A stretch of 64,000 nt of DNA from Platanthera guangdongensis (GCA_039583875.1 CM077162.1:52541675-52605674), one strand, 5' to 3'. Numbered from the stretch's first letter, positions 12,130-23,915 are shown. Made by a program: numbers and translations. The notes: a model not told the origin generated them from the sequence alone.

Positions 12130-12780
12130 ATGTACCGAAGGGGGGTAGCCTCGAACTCCCAGGCTCCACCACCGAAAGAAAAAATTACCTTTTCTTCAGA
12201 GGATATGTCGTATTATGTAGACCCATTCTGCGACACTTTGGTGATCCAGATGGCGGTAGAAAACATCATGGTCTCCAAGATCCTAGTGGACAACGGGAGC
12301 TCTGTAAATGTGATCTTCAAGAAGGCCTTCGATGAAATGTAGGTGGAGACTAGGAGGGTCATAGCTTCGGATGGGTCGTTGTTCGGTTTCTCGGGAGAGA
12401 GGAAGGAAGTAGAAGGAGGAGTAGGGCTGTATGTGAAGTTGGAGGGCATGCCACAGAACTGCAGGTTCGTGATCGTGGACGCCCCGTGCAGCTATAGCAC
12501 CATCTTTTGGCGCTCCCTCATCAGCGCCTTTCGTTGCGTCCCCTCCTATTTTCACCAATGCCTCAATTTCAACAACCGAGGGGTGCAAGTTAGGGTCAGA
12601 GGGGACACGAAGGAGGCAAGGCAGTGCTACATTATGGAAGTCAACACCATATCATGTATGGCAGAGGCGAAGGAGTTGGAAAAGGAGATGGCGGTGCATG
12701 AAAAGATTATCGGAGGGGAGGAGATGAGCCTAGAGGAGGAGAGAGAGGGGACTGAAATGATTGTTGTAGAGGAGGAGTAA
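12130..12780 (+). pseudogene. pol: Tat protease region
   Basis: Two same-frame blocks separated by one TAG (12340-12342). The first has the aspartic protease site as SKILVDNGSSVNVIFKKAF, with DNGS instead of DTGS. The second reads FGFSGERKEVEGGVGLYVKL, CRFVIVDAPCSYSTIF and DTKEARQCYI, the typical C-terminal half of Tat proteases (V-D-x-P-x-x-Y-N-x-I-x-G-R). The protease would cut Gag-Pol. The Thr-to-Asn change and the stop make it inactive. It is followed by a Glu-rich linker in another frame. Confidence 0.8.
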
Positions 12781-12791
12781 GCCTAGAGGAG

Positions 12792-13658
12792 GTGAGAGAG
12801 GAGGCTGAAGAGGTTGTCAGAGAGGCGATTGAGGAGGAGCAGAGGTTAAGAGATGTGCAGGAGGTCCAGGGGGACGAAGGATTGAAGCCGAAAGAAGGTC
12901 GGCAGGTGGAAGTGGAAGGAAGAGGAAGTGAGATGGAGGCCCAGAGAGGCGTAGAGGTTGAGCAGGAGCAGAGGGAGAGCCTCGAGGAGGCGATGGAAGT
13001 TAAGGAAGCAGGAAGGGAGGAGGAGCTTGGACAAGAAGAGGAGGCAAGGGCCGGTTGGGAGCAGTCGCGGCTGGAGCCGTCGGAGGAGGTCGTGGAGATG
13101 GAAGTCTTCAGCAGCGCCGGGCAGGTACAAAAGGTGCAGATCAGCGGGGGTTTGAGCCCCGAGGACCAGGAGCGAGTGCGGGCTTGCATCCAGAGAAACA
13201 TCGACATCTTCACTTGGAGCGCGGCTGACATGCCGGGCATCGATGCGGATGCGGCCTGCCACTGCCTGAACCTGGATCCCAGGACGCGCCCTATATGCCA
13301 GAAGATGAGGACCATCGCAACCAAGCTGGAAGAGCCAATCCGCGAGGAGGTCAAGAATCTTTTGGAGGCTTTCTTCATCTCGGAGATCCAGTATCCAGGC
13401 TGGGTCTCCAACGTGGTAATTGTGAAAAAAGGGGGAGGAAAGTGGAGCATGTGTATTGACTTTTCATTATTAAAAAAATCATGCCCCAAGGATTGCTACC
13501 CCCTGCCTCGAATCGACGCACTGGTTGATTCAGCCGTTCGTTTTTCAATTATGGGGTTTTTGGATGCTTTTTCAGGTACCACTAGATCCGAATGCACCCT
13601 CTCGACGTCAAGGACGTCTACTTCATCACAAGAGAGGGATGCTTTTGTTATAAGGTGA
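12792..13658 (+). pseudogene. pol: Tat Glu-rich linker and RT N-terminal part
   Basis: The first ~120 residues are a Glu/Arg-rich low-complexity linker. From about 13160 the conserved Tat pre-RT block begins (LSPEDQERVRACIQRNIDIF, TWSAADMPGIDADAACHCLN), then RT with AFFISEIQYPGWVSNVVIVK, KSCPKDCYPLPRIDALVDSA and MGFLDAFSG, the motif A Asp. A frameshift near 13577 then moves the rest of RT into the next fragment. No functional polymerase can be made. Confidence 0.86.
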
Positions 13659-14671
13659 TGCCCTTTGGGTTGAAAAATACAGGGGCTACATACCAACGCA
13701 TCATGGATCGAATCTTCCAAGGCCAAAGGAGGAGGAACCTGGAGGTATATGTTGATAACCTAATGGTTAAAAGCAAGGGTGTGGGCTTACACCTTCGGTA
13801 CTTGGAGGAGACGTTCGCCACCTTGTGGAAGTTCAAGCTGATGTTAAACCCCTTAAAGTGCATTTTTGGGGCAAGCCGTGGGAAGTTCCTCGTGCAACTT
13901 TTGACCCAGGAGGGGGTAGAACCTAACCCAGATAAGGTAAAATCCATCCTAGAGCTAGAGTCACCATGCAGTGCTAAGGAGGTCCAGCGTTTGACAGACA
14001 AGCTGGACGGCCTAAGTAGATTCTTCTCCAGGTCGGGAGAGAAATGCTCATCTTTCTTCAAAGTGCTGCGAGGTAACCAAAGGTTCGAGTGGACCGCCGA
14101 ATGTGAAGAAGCTTTTCAAGGGCTGAAGAAGAAGCTCTCCCTGGATCCTCTACTTCAAAGCCCAAAGGAGGGGGAGGACTTGGCCATGTATCTCGGAGTG
14201 GGAACAGAGGTGGTGAGCTCTGTTCTGGTTAGGAAAGAAGGTAAGAAGCAGCTGTCAATCTACTATGTAAGCAGGATCCTAAAGAAGGTGGAGCTTCGTT
14301 ACCCTATCTTAGAAACTCGGGCATACGCCTTGATCATTTCGGCCAGGAAGCTCCCGCCATATTTCCAAGCGCATTTCATCAGGGTGGTGACAGATCATCC
14401 CCTCCATAAGATTTTTGAAGGAGTGGAGCACTCGGGTAGACTGGACAAGTGGTCTATCGAGCTGAGTGAATTCGATATCTCATTCGTACCAAGGCTCTCC
14501 ATCAAGGCACAAGTAGTGGCCAACTTCTTGGAAGACTATGTTGTGGAGGTCGGGGCCGAGGAGTCGCGGCTGCAGGAGGCATGGAGGATGATGGTTGATG
14601 GAGCCTCAGGAAAGCAATCCCTCGAAGAGGGTGTGGTATTGACAAGTCCTCAAGGGGTCACCATAGAGTAG
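13592..14671 (+). pseudogene. pol: Tat RT C-terminal part, RNase H and start of second RNase H
   Basis: Continues RT with MHPLDVKDVYFITREGCF, MPFGLKNTGATYQRIMDRIF and the polymerase box EVYVDNLMVKS. The box is YVDN instead of YVDD, so the last catalytic Asp is lost. Gypsy RNase H follows (FEWTAECEEAFQGLKKKLS, YLGVGTEVVSSVLVRKEG, ISARKLPPYFQAHFIRVVTD). The second RNase H starts at about 14578 (WRMMVDGASGKQSLEEGVVL) and is cut by TAG at 14669-14671. Length and order are those of Tat pol. Confidence 0.87.
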
Positions 14672-15442
14672 GCGGAGGTCTTTCACTTTCCTGCAGCTAA
14701 CAACTAGGCAGAGTACGAGGCTGTGATAGCCGGCCTTCATTTGGCAAGAGAGCTTGAGATCCAGGATGTGGAGCCTTTCACGGACTCATTTGTGGTGGCA
14801 TCGCAGATTCGAGGAGAGTTTGAAGCTCGGGAACCCACCCTAGTGAAGTACTTGTCCAAGGTGATGGCAATCATCTGGAGGTTCCGGACAATTTCCATCC
14901 AGCACGTTCCCAGAGAAGAGAGTACAGCTGCCGATCGGTTGGCTAAATTTGGACCTCAGGGAGGAGGAACCTTGACAGATCTGTTCCATCCAGCAATCGT
15001 GGAAGGGGAGCTCATGGAAGTAGATCGGCGGCCCTCATGGGTGGATCCCATCGTGACCTTCTTTGTCACAGGCAACCTCCCTGAGGGGATTAAGGAGACA
15101 AAGATCTTTTGGCATAAGGCGGCCCACTATCTCATGCATGAAGGGCACTTGCATCGAAAGATGCTTTCGGGTCTTTTGGCACAATGTGTGATGGAAGAGG
15201 AGACCCGAAGGATTCTGGAGCAGGTGCACTCTGGGGAATGTGGAAGCCATTCCGGAGGTAGGGTGTTGGACGCAAGGGTGGTCAGGCAGCGGTACTTCTG
15301 GCCCACTCTAAGGAAGGATGCTGTGGAGTTTGCAAGGATGTGCCAAAAATGCCAGCTCTACGCCCCCTCCAGCTCCAGGAAGCTCAAAGGCTCTGAAGCA
15401 TCACGACACCATGGCCATTCACTATCTGGGGGATGGATTTAG
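14672..15442 (+). pseudogene. pol: Second (archaeal-type) RNase H remainder and integrase zinc region
   Basis: After two in-frame TAG codons the frame continues AEYEAVIAGLHLARELEIQ and VEPFTDSFVVASQIRGEFE, then VPREESTAADRLAKFG, all typical of the extra RNase H of Tat elements. The catalytic pattern D (VDGAS), E (AEYEA), D (FTDS) is still visible. Integrase begins with the H-H-C-C zinc region: EQVHSGECGSHSGGR ... RMCQKCQLYA. The reading frame is lost at about 15375-15440, where the core begins in another frame. Confidence 0.85.
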
Positions 15443-16290
15443 TTGGGACTTTCCCTCCGGCTAGTGGGCAAAGGAGGTTCCTCCGGGTTATGATCGACTA
15501 TTTCTCTAAGTGGCTGGAGGTTAAGGCGCTGGCCAAAGTCTCCTCCCAAGTCATCAGGAACTTCCTTTGGGGGGAGATCATCTGCAGACACGGGCTGTCT
15601 TAGGCCATCGTCACGGACAATGGTCTTCAATTTGCAAGTGAGGAGTTTATAAGTTTCTGCACCCAGCTGGGCATCGACCTCAGATTTGCCTCCGTCCACC
15701 ACCCCAGGAGCAATGGCTGGGTATAGGCGGCTAACAAAATTATCGTGAACCTTCTCAAGAAGAAGGTGGAGAACTTGAGGGGGAGCTGGGTGGAACAGCT
15801 CCCCTCAGTTTTATGGGCCTTGCGGATAACCTCGAATATGGCCACCGGCGAGACCCCCTTCAAGCTTTCGCATGGGTGTACAGCGGTCCTGCCTGTGGAA
15901 TTTGAGGTCTGATCCCCATGAGTTGTGGTTGCAGGTGATGGAGACGAGGCTTGGAGGCTAGAAAATGAAGGAGGCTTACGCCACTCGCTGGACATTGTAG
16001 AAGATCTACGCGATGTAGCATCTATCAGGCAGGAAGAGGTCAAATGACGGATGGCAAGATACTTCGACAAGCATATCAGAATCAAACAATTTACGGAAGG
16101 AGATCTGGTGCTAAAGAATGTTGATGCTGCGGGAAGGTCCGCCCCAGTGGGCAAACTCAACCCAAATTGGGAAGGGCCTTATATTATTTAGAGGGTCCTG
16201 AGAACAGGAGATTACCACCTCTAGGATGTAGAGGGTAGGACCATGAGCCACAAATGGAGTGGCGATGACTTGAAGCGATTCTACCCATGA
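15443..16290 (+). pseudogene. pol: Tat integrase core and C-terminal part, broken
   Basis: Fragments in several frames show the catalytic core. WGMDLVGTFPPASGQRRFL contains the first Asp; IVTDNGLQFASEEF contains the second. SNGWV-stop-AANK is the place where GQVEAANK is expected, so the catalytic Glu codon is now TAG (15724-15726). The tail (RKEIW, NWEGPYII-like) ends near 16290. Integrase would insert the cDNA; this copy cannot. Confidence 0.8.
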
Positions 16291-16394
16291 GAAGGGAGGG
16301 CAAAAGTTGTATATTTAAATCAAGTTCATTATAATAAATTTCTCAAATTACTTCTTGTCTTTATCTACTATGAAATTCTAATGGCAGGAAGATG

Positions 16395-18790
16395 GTTCCT
16401 TTTGCACTACCCAGAGCGAGGCTCGGCCCCAGGTAGACTCGCTGCGAAGGCTCTCATTAGCTAGCAGGTACGAAGGCTCGCCTGTGGGGGAGAGGTCTGG
16501 TTCTTGGTTCTGCACTACCCCGAGCATGGCTCGGCCCCAGGTAGACCCACTGCGCAGGCTCCCACTAGCTGGCAGGTCCGAAGGCTCGCCTGTGGGGGAT
16601 AGGTCTGGTCCTTGGTTCCGCACTACCCCGAGTGCGGCTTGGACCCAGGTAGACCCACTGCGTAGGCTCTCATTAGCTGGCAGGTCCGAAGGCTCGCCTA
16701 TGTGGGAGAGTTCTGGTCCTTGGTTCTGCACTACCCCGAGCACGGCTCGGCCCCAGGTAGACCCGTTGTGCAGGCTCTCATTAGCTGGCAGGTCCGAAGG
16801 TTCTCATGTGGGGGAGAGATCTGGTTCTTGGTTCTGCACTATCCCGAGAGCGGCTCGGCCCCAGGTAGACCCGCTGCGCATGCTCTCATTAACTAGCAGG
16901 TTCGAAGGCTCACCTATGCAGGAGAGGTCTGGTCCTTGGTTATGCACTACCCCGAGCACGGCTCGGACCTAGGTAGAACCGCTGCGCAGGCTCTCATTAG
17001 CTGGCAGGTCCGAAGGCCGGCCTGTGGCGGAGAGGTCTGGTTCTTGGTTCTGCATAACCCCGAGCGCGGCTCGACCCTAGGTAGACCTACTGCGCAGGCT
17101 CTCATTAGCTGGCAGGTCCGAAGGCTCGCCTGTAGGGGAGAGGTCTGGTCCTTGGTTCTGCACTACCCCGAGCGCGGCTCGACCCCAGATAGACCCGCTG
17201 CGCAGGCTCTCATTAGCTGGCAGGTCTGAAGGCTCGCCTGTGGGGGAGAGGTCTGGTTCATAGTTCTGCACTACCCCGAGCGCGGCTCGGCCCCAGGTAG
17301 ACCCGCTACGCAGGCTCTCATTAGTTGGCAGGTCTGAAGGATCACCTGTGGGGGAGAGGTCTGGTTCTCGGTTCTGCACTACCCCGAGCGCGGCTCGGCC
17401 CAAGGTAGACCCGCTGCGCAGGCTCCCACTTGCTGGCAGGTCCGAAGGCTCGCCTGTGGGGGAGAGGTCTGGTCCTTGGTTCTGCACTATCCCGAGCGCG
17501 GCTCTGCCCTAGGTAGAACCGTTGCGCAGGCTCTCATTAGCTGGCAGGTCCGAAGGCTCGCCTGTGGGGGAGAGGACTGGTTCTTGGTTTTGCACTACCC
17601 CGATCGTGGATCAGCCCCAGATAGACCCGCTGCGCAGGCTCTCATTAGCTGGCAGTTCCGAAGGCAAGCCTGTGGGGGAGAGGTCTGGTTCTATCTTCAA
17701 GACTAGGTCGAGTGCGGCTCGGCCCCATGTAGACTCGCTGTGCAGGCTCTCATTAGCTGGCAGGTCCGAAGGCTTGCCTGTAGGGGAGAGGTCTGGTCCT
17801 TAGTTCTACACTACCCCGAGCGAGGCTCGGCCCCAGGTAGACCGGCTACGCAGGCTCTCATTAGCTGGCAGTTCCGAAGGCTCGCCTGTGGTGCAGAGGT
17901 CTGGTTCTTGGTTCTGCACTACCCCGAGCACGACTCGGCCCCAGGTTTACCCGCTCCGTAGGCTCTCATTAGCTGGCAGTTCTGAAGGCTCACATGTGGG
18001 GGAGAGGTCTGGTTCTTGGTTCTGCACTACCCCGAGCGCGACTCGACCCCATGTAGACCCGCTGCGCAGGCTCCCACTAGCTGACATGTCCGAAGGCTCG
18101 CCTATGGGGGAGATGTCTGGTCCTTGGTTTTGCACTAACCCGAGCACGGCTCGACACCAAGTAGACCTGCTGCATAGGCTCTCATTAGCGGGCAAGTCTG
18201 AAGGCTCTCTTGTGGGGGAGAGGTTTGGTCCTTGGTTCTGCACTACCCCGAGCGCGGCTCGGCCCCAGGTAGACCTGCTGCGCAGGCTCTTATTAGCTGG
18301 CAGGTCCGAAGGCTCGCCTGTGGGGGAGAGGTCTGGTTCATGGTTTTGCACTACCCCGAACGCAGCTGGGCCCCAGGTAGACCCACTGCGCAGGCTCTCA
18401 TTAGCTGGCAGGTCTAAAGGCTCTCTTGTGGGGGCGAGGTCTGATTCTTGGTTCTGCACTACCCCAAGCGCGGCTCGGCCCCAGGTAGACCCACTATGCA
18501 GGCTCCCATTAGCTGGCAAGTCTGAAGGCTCGCCTGTGGGGGAGAGGTTTGGTCCTTGGTTCTGTACTACCCCGAGCACGGCTCAGCCCCAGGTAGACCC
18601 ACTACGCAGGCTCCCATTAGCTGGCAGGTTTGAAGGCTCGCCTGTGGGGGTGAGGTCTGGTTCTTGGTACTTTGTTATGCACTACCCCGAGCGCGGCTCA
18701 GCCCCAGGTATACCCGCTGCGCAGGCTCTCATTACCTGATAGGTCCAAAGGCTCGCCTGTGGGGGAGAGGTTTGGTTCTTGAAGTTTTGG
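16395..18790. repeat. 108-bp tandem array, about 22 copies
   Basis: The word CACTACCCCGAG recurs at 16513, 16621, 16729, 16837, 16945, 17161, 17269, 17377, 17593, 17917, 18025, 18241 and so on, always 108 bp or a multiple apart. A 6-bp slip appears only in the last unit. Each unit holds the near-palindrome CCGAGCGCGGCTCGG. Because 108 is divisible by 3, several frames stay open as 36-residue repeats, but nothing indicates they are translated. Arrays downstream of pol are known in Tat/Ogre-group elements. Confidence 0.97.
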
Positions 18791-19551
18791 TTCTACATCC
18801 ATGGGAGTAGGTCTAGGCTCTGGGGAATTCAACACCACCTCGAGCCTGGCTCGGTCCCCAGTAGGCCTATTGCCCAGCCTCTCATCAAGCTAGCATGGCA
18901 GTAAACCCACTTGACGCCAGAATGGTTGGGAAAATCTCCTTAAACAACATCCCAGCTTAACCTTATGAAATGAAAAATAAACTAAGGCAAAGGCTTGGAG
19001 CAGTGCGAGTGGAGGCACTCACAGCTGGCAGTTACGAGGATGGTCTCACTTACGGCGAGTGGGCACTCGTGCGAGACAGAAGGCTCGCTCTAATGATTAG
19101 GTGAGCAGGTTACGTCACTAAGAGACACCCGCGTTGGAAGTACTTTAAGGCAAGGCGAGAGGGTTCTGTCGGTCCTCACGCATAAAAAAGACAAGGGAAG
19201 CGACGACTCGAGCTCGACAAAAAGCCAGCTCTCCAACAAGGCCGCGAGACAAGACATAGCACCTTCTCGCATATGTGAGCACATTAGAGTGTTGTCTCAC
19301 ATTAAGCGAAATAAAGCAGTGTAGGGAGTAAAGGCGAAGCGGCGAGATGGGTGGATAACACCGTCTCGCAGGCCCAAGCAGACCAGTGGTTCATTTCGCG
19401 AAATTAAGAACGGAACAACAAACCAGACAAGCATGTATATTTGATTATCACTCTCACACATCACAAAATAGGGCTCAAAAAAGAGTTTAAGTTTTACAAC
19501 AGCAGCAAAAGGAAGAGGAGAGAGGGATTCTGGATCTTGGGAGTTGGCATG
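18791..19551. other. Spacer in Tat element, no gene seen
   Basis: Continues the Tat tail between the tandem array and the antisense gene. GCGAGA/TCTCGC words are frequent. No conserved protein, RNA gene or further tandem repeat was recognised. Confidence 0.5.
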
Positions 19552-21547
19552 TCATTTCTCCTCATCGGAAGAAGAATTCTCGCTCTCCTCGCCATAGAGA
19601 TGGGGGACCACGTCGCGCGCGGTCACTTTTTCTAAATCATCCTTCATGACCCCCAGGTCCTTCACCATCTTCAAGACTAGCTCTGCCGCCCTGATGCCAG
19701 CATCTCGGCATTGCTCCTTAACCTCGTTAAAAGAATAATGCGTCGGAGGTGTCTGAAAGGGTTCACGACGAGACGTCGACGCGACATCGGCCTGAAGGCG
19801 AATATTCTGGTCTTTCAAGCCCTTGACCTCCTCCTCTAGGGCTGCTACTCGTGAGTGTAGCCGCTCTGCCGTCTCGACATCCTGCGAGATGCTCGGTCAT
19901 TAGTTAAAAGTTTTGATGGAAAATCTAAGAGTAAGGATAGTGCTTTACCATTCCGCATTAGGCTTTTGCGAGGAGGGTCTCGGCATCAAACAACCTTTTT
20001 GCGAGGTCTTCGAATTTCTCTCGCTCCACCTCCAGGCCGGTCTCGCTGTCCTTCCATTTTTTGTTGATATATATGAGGCGGTGCGAGGCACGGTCTGCAA
20101 ACTCCAAGGAACGCATCTGGGCGTGGGAGGATTTCAGGATGAGATCTCGCGTGGACTCGCTCTCAGGCGAGATGGCATCGAGACCGCCATAAAGGCCGTA
20201 CCCCATGGCAAAAGCATGGCTGGTGGGCTCCTCCTGCTCCTTCCAAGGAGGAAGGTGGGTGGAGATGGAGACGCAGTTGGCGTCCCTCCCCCATAGTATA
20301 ACAGGGTCGCCAGTGACATTTGAGACCACGGGGCCCAGGTTGAAGTTCATATGGGAAGAGGGGGTGGGACGGCTAGAGGAAGCGCCTTCGCGAGAGGTGG
20401 TGGCAGCCTGTTGATTGGATGTGGCGGCAGGCTGGTCGGGAAGTGCCGTCTCGCGAGTAGGCGAGACAGCCTGTTGAGGAGGCGAACGAGGCGATTAAGA
20501 CCCCTCTACAGAGATAGGGCTCAAAGACCCCGAGATCTCTTTCTCCTTCGGGGTCGTCCTCTTTTTCCCCTGGGAGACAACCACAGCTTTTTAAATTTTC
20601 TTTGGATGTCCGAAGCGAGAAGGGGTCGTGTCTCCTGCAGGCCTCTTCGGAGGGGCGGGAGCTAGGGACTCTCTCGCCACCTCAGCTGCCGCGCTGGCGA
20701 GATCAAGGCCCTTGGAGGGGTGGATGTTGCTTTTGTAAGGAGGGTGGACTGGGATGACTCGCTCCCCTAAAAACAAACAAGGCGATGAGAAGGAGAGATG
20801 GAGAAACAATCAGACACAAAGCGAGACAAGAAAGCGAGAGTACCTTCGTCGGGGAGCACTGGAGGCAGCGAGTTGAGGCCTCGCCGCAGGAAGTTAACTT
20901 CGAAGTTTTTGCCGATGAAGTAATCATACAGCAGCTTCCCTGGGCCACCCACCTGCGGGGTCGCGTAGAAGCTCTCGGGGGGTGACACCGGCGCGAGCGG
21001 GATGCCCCGAAGTCAGCACGGTCACCACAGATGAAGATGAAGCTCGTGAGCCAATGGTGATTTTTATTTGGTGTCTCGCACACCTTGAGCCCTTGCCCGG
21101 TGATGTACGAGACGACATCGACGTTGGCATGATAAATGAAGAGCTTGCGGAAGACCGTCAAGCTGAACTCAATGCGCTCCCATCGCATGTAGCAGGCGAA
21201 GGCGATCAACACTGAAATGGCGTTTCGATTGAACTGCGTCGGGACGACGCCGAAGTACTTGAATACCTATTTTACCTCAGGCCATAAAGACAACCTCAAC
21301 CCCGCCTCAAAGTGTGAGACAGGGAAGGAGACCTCTCCCGGATAATAGGTGTTAATTGAATCGCTAACATTGGGGTCCGCGACTCGAGCCCCTCCGCCAG
21401 ATACTCGCGGACGAACCCGCGGTAGTCCTCTTTTGAGAGCCGGCCGAGCAGAAAGTCATGGTCTGTGAACCGCTTCCCACAGCGGCTGCACCCCTCACCT
21501 TCCTCAACTCTTTTCTTACCCATCCTTGGCGAGACGATTTTAGGCAA
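19552..21547 (-). pseudogene. Antisense gene 2 of the Tat element (putative gypsy-type transposon protein), multi-exon
   Basis: Minus-strand blocks in order: start at 21547 or 21523 (MGKKRVEEGEGCSRCGKRF), DYRGFVREYLAEGLESRTP, CYMRWERIEFSLTVFRKLF and YFIGKNFEVNFLRRGL. The pattern resembles the plant 'putative gypsy type transposon' family (Transposase_28; from memory). A good intron follows: donor AAG/GTACTC (20843) and acceptor GTTTTTAG/GGG (20767), 77 bp. It joins LPDE to GERVIPVHPPYKSN in frame. Downstream are a Pro/Lys-rich part, a coiled-coil-like block (20350-19958) and a last exon (about 19887-19552) after acceptor ATCTCGCAG with an upstream CTAAT. Several frame changes show decay. Function unknown. 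Confidence 0.62.
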
Positions 21548-21704
21548 GACGAAGGGAGAAAGGAAGAGTAAGAAAGAAGATCAGCTAGAGGGTAGGGAGA
21601 GAAAAAGCGCGAGAGGAAGCGGCGAGACAGATTAAGCAATGGGGCATGAACTTGGAAACGACAGGAGTAAGAGGCGCAGATATCCTTCTGATCCAGGGCC
21701 GGGA

Positions 21705-21712
21705 TATTTATA
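21705..21712 (-). promoter_or_regulatory. TATA box candidate for antisense gene 2
   Basis: TATAAATA on the minus strand, about 158 bp upstream of the ATG at 21547. Confidence 0.55.
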
Positions 21713-22029
21713 ACAAATATGGTTGAATGATTAAATGAGCGGGAAAAGGTACAGGAGGATGGGAAGAGTCGGCCGGCGTTTTACTCTCTCTCTCCTAAAA
21801 AACCTCGATTTGCGTGGTCAGTCCCAATCATGAGACAGTGATTAAAGGAAATTAGACAAATTAAAATTAAACAACAATAATAAATGTTCAAAAAACACCA
21901 TCCCGCATATGGCGGGCACCAAGTTCTCTGACAATGCCGGCGAGACGGCAGAATAAAACATTTATTATTACAGCACTCAAATACAGAATAAAGAAGAAGA
22001 GGCAAGACGGACTGTATTAAATATGGATG

Positions 22030-22986
22030 TCATTTCCAGCGGCCACCGCAAGCTCCCGCGCTGGGAGGCCTACTCTGCGAGTGGAAGGCGTGAACGGACT
22101 CAAGCCCACGACGAGCGAGATGAAGCTGCATATCGACGTCGCTGATGGTGGCGTCATGGTTGGTTCCATCGACATCTAACTCGCTATATACCTCGGAAGA
22201 TAGGCGAGCACACTCGTTCTCCATCCATTCGATGCGCCGATCCGCCGTCTGCTTATCCAGCGTCGGTGAATGGATGACGCACGCGTGTTTCTGGAACAAC
22301 TCGGCAGTCTTGCGCCTTATTTTCGCCGGGTTCGCAGGGTATCCAAGGTAATCTTCAATACTGTCAAGGGGAGGAAGAGGCGAAACGACAGGTTGCCCAG
22401 GGTGCTCCTCAGCAGGCGAGTCGGTCTGGACGCCTGCAGAAGGAGTAGAGGGGAAGGGTGAGAGAGGCTCCCGTAGGAGTGTGTGGGAGTAGCGAGTGGG
22501 GCAGAGAAGCGAGAGGGAAGGTTTCTCACCAGGAGGACGGGAAGTCCCGGCAGCCTGGGAGCGATCGTCTCTCCTCTCGCAAGGGGGCGTAGTTGGGAGA
22601 GTGGAAGGTGGTTGGGAGTCGGAATCTTCACGATGGGCGGCAGAGTCATCTCGCGGGTTTCCGGTCGTTGTGTAGCCGCGGGAGCTCCCTGAAGAGACAA
22701 ACAATTAAGAAGGCAGATACAAATATTGAAGAATAGAGATAGAAGCGAGAGCTCACCTCTTTCTCTTTGGGAGATGCGGGAGGAGGAGTGGGGTAGGTCT
22801 CCTGGACTGCGCGAGACGGATCCTCGGCAGAGGAGGGGCCACCTGTTTTTTCCCTCTTCAGGCGAGACGAATAGGATTGTAAAGAGGGTAGGGGCGAACT
22901 AGAGTTGAAGTATAAGCAGCCATGTTGCCCTTGTTCTGCCGACACACCTTTGCAAGACGCTCGCGAATGCTCTGGCTATGAGACAT
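22030..22986 (-). pseudogene. Antisense gene 1 of the Tat element, unknown product
   Basis: A minus-strand ATG at 22986 (MSHSQSIRERLAKV) lies 70 bp below a TATA box. A later block (about 22880-22755) ends KEKE at a donor GAG/GTGAGC. An acceptor TCTTCAG near 22691 leads to the long frame 22704-22030, which has Ser/Pro-rich sequence and then DSIEDYLGYPANPAKIRRKT and RIEWMENECARLSSEVYSEL. Exon phases do not join perfectly in my reading, so the exact structure is open and the copy may be broken. I do not recognise a family. Direction is opposite to gag-pol, as is antisense gene 2. Confidence 0.5.
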
Positions 22987-23055
22987 GATGAATAGTTTGC
23001 CGCAAGGAAGGAGGAAGTATGTGACGGGGCAGCCTCTATTCGGGATAGGAATCCC

Positions 23056-23064
23056 ATATTTATA
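23056..23064 (-). promoter_or_regulatory. TATA box candidate for antisense gene 1
   Basis: TATAAATAT on the minus strand, 70 bp upstream of the ATG at 22986, inside the Tat element just before its 3' LTR. Confidence 0.58.
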
Positions 23065-23187
23065 GGTTTTGGTGGGGGGCCTCATAGAAGATTCTCTCAT
23101 AAATGCGTCCATAAATACGTTTTAATGACGAGCCTCAGTTGGATGTTCTTTCCGAACTTAAAATAATCTCGAAAAGAGCGGGGATTG

Positions 23188-23915
23188 TGTACAACCTCGG
23201 ACTCATGAGGGGCCCTTAAGACGCAAATAGAAGAACCAGGTGAGAGGTGCAGATAGGCGTGTGGGACCATGTGGTCCACTCGCATGCAGCGAGTCAGGAG
23301 GTATCTGCAGTAGGCGAGACGACCCTTCTGGGGCGCGAGTAGGACTTTATAGGTGAGAGGGTCCCCTAGCAAAGGATACCCGCAAGACAAGCATAGAGGC
23401 CCATCTTGCCACCAGGTGCTCTACCACTCGTAGTATGGAGAGAGGGCCATTTTGACAGATCTATACTCCAGTGGATTTTACTCTTCTACCCCGGGTATCT
23501 TTACCCTTTTGCCCTTGATGGTCTGCATATAGCTCCTCAGAATAGCAGTGTTTGCTGTTGGTAAACCCAACCAAGGGTACTCTGGTAAATTCAGGTCAGC
23601 TCGGTATGGTTATTTGTAGATCTAACTCAGAAAACTATAAATAGGCCCATAGGGGTTCTTCAGAAGCACACAGACTTTGGCCCGGGACTTGACAAGTTTT
23701 TTCTGTGCTTTCCGAGGAGCTCCAAGCCCAGCTTTTGGCTTTGGACGGGAAGCACTCAGAGATCTTCCGGGTAAGCGGTGGGACCTCCCTGCTCAGGCTT
23801 TGGGTCGATTTCTAGTCCTTCACGACCAAGTCGAAGGTCGGAGCTAGGGACGAGTAGGTATTGGCTACGCCCCTATTTTTTGAACTTTTGTCGAAGTCAA
23901 ATTTTGGCTTCAACA
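23188..23915 (+). repeat. 3' LTR of Tat element
   Basis: Starts TGTACAACCTCGGACTC and ends TTTTGGCTTCAACA, followed by CCCAA. Same length as the 5' LTR, with many substitutions especially in the first 300 bp. Confidence 0.93.

Larger units (their letters stand above)
9777..23915 (+). mobile_element. Complete Tat-type Ty3/Gypsy retrotransposon (14.1 kb), TSD CCCAA
   Basis: LTRs of equal length (728 bp) flank it. CCCAA is present at 9772-9776 and 23916-23920. Order: LTR, gag (about 10.6-12.0 kb), protease, RT, RNase H, a second RNase H, integrase (to about 15.9 kb), a 108-bp tandem array, a long tail with antisense genes, 3' LTR. The second RNase H between the Gypsy RNase H and integrase is the hallmark of the Tat lineage. 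LTRs differ clearly by eye (of the order of 10% or more) and all coding regions are broken, so it is old. GGCGAGAC/GTCTCGCC is its repeated word. A convincing primer site after 10504 was not identified. Confidence 0.92.

Noticed and set aside
12792..13155. Glu-rich ORF as a separate gene
   Set aside because: It runs in frame into Tat RT; it is the linker between protease and RT.
16484..18739. Long open frames in both directions, up to 283 codons
   Set aside because: They are produced by the 108-bp repeat, a multiple of three without stops; several frames are open at once and none resembles a protein family.
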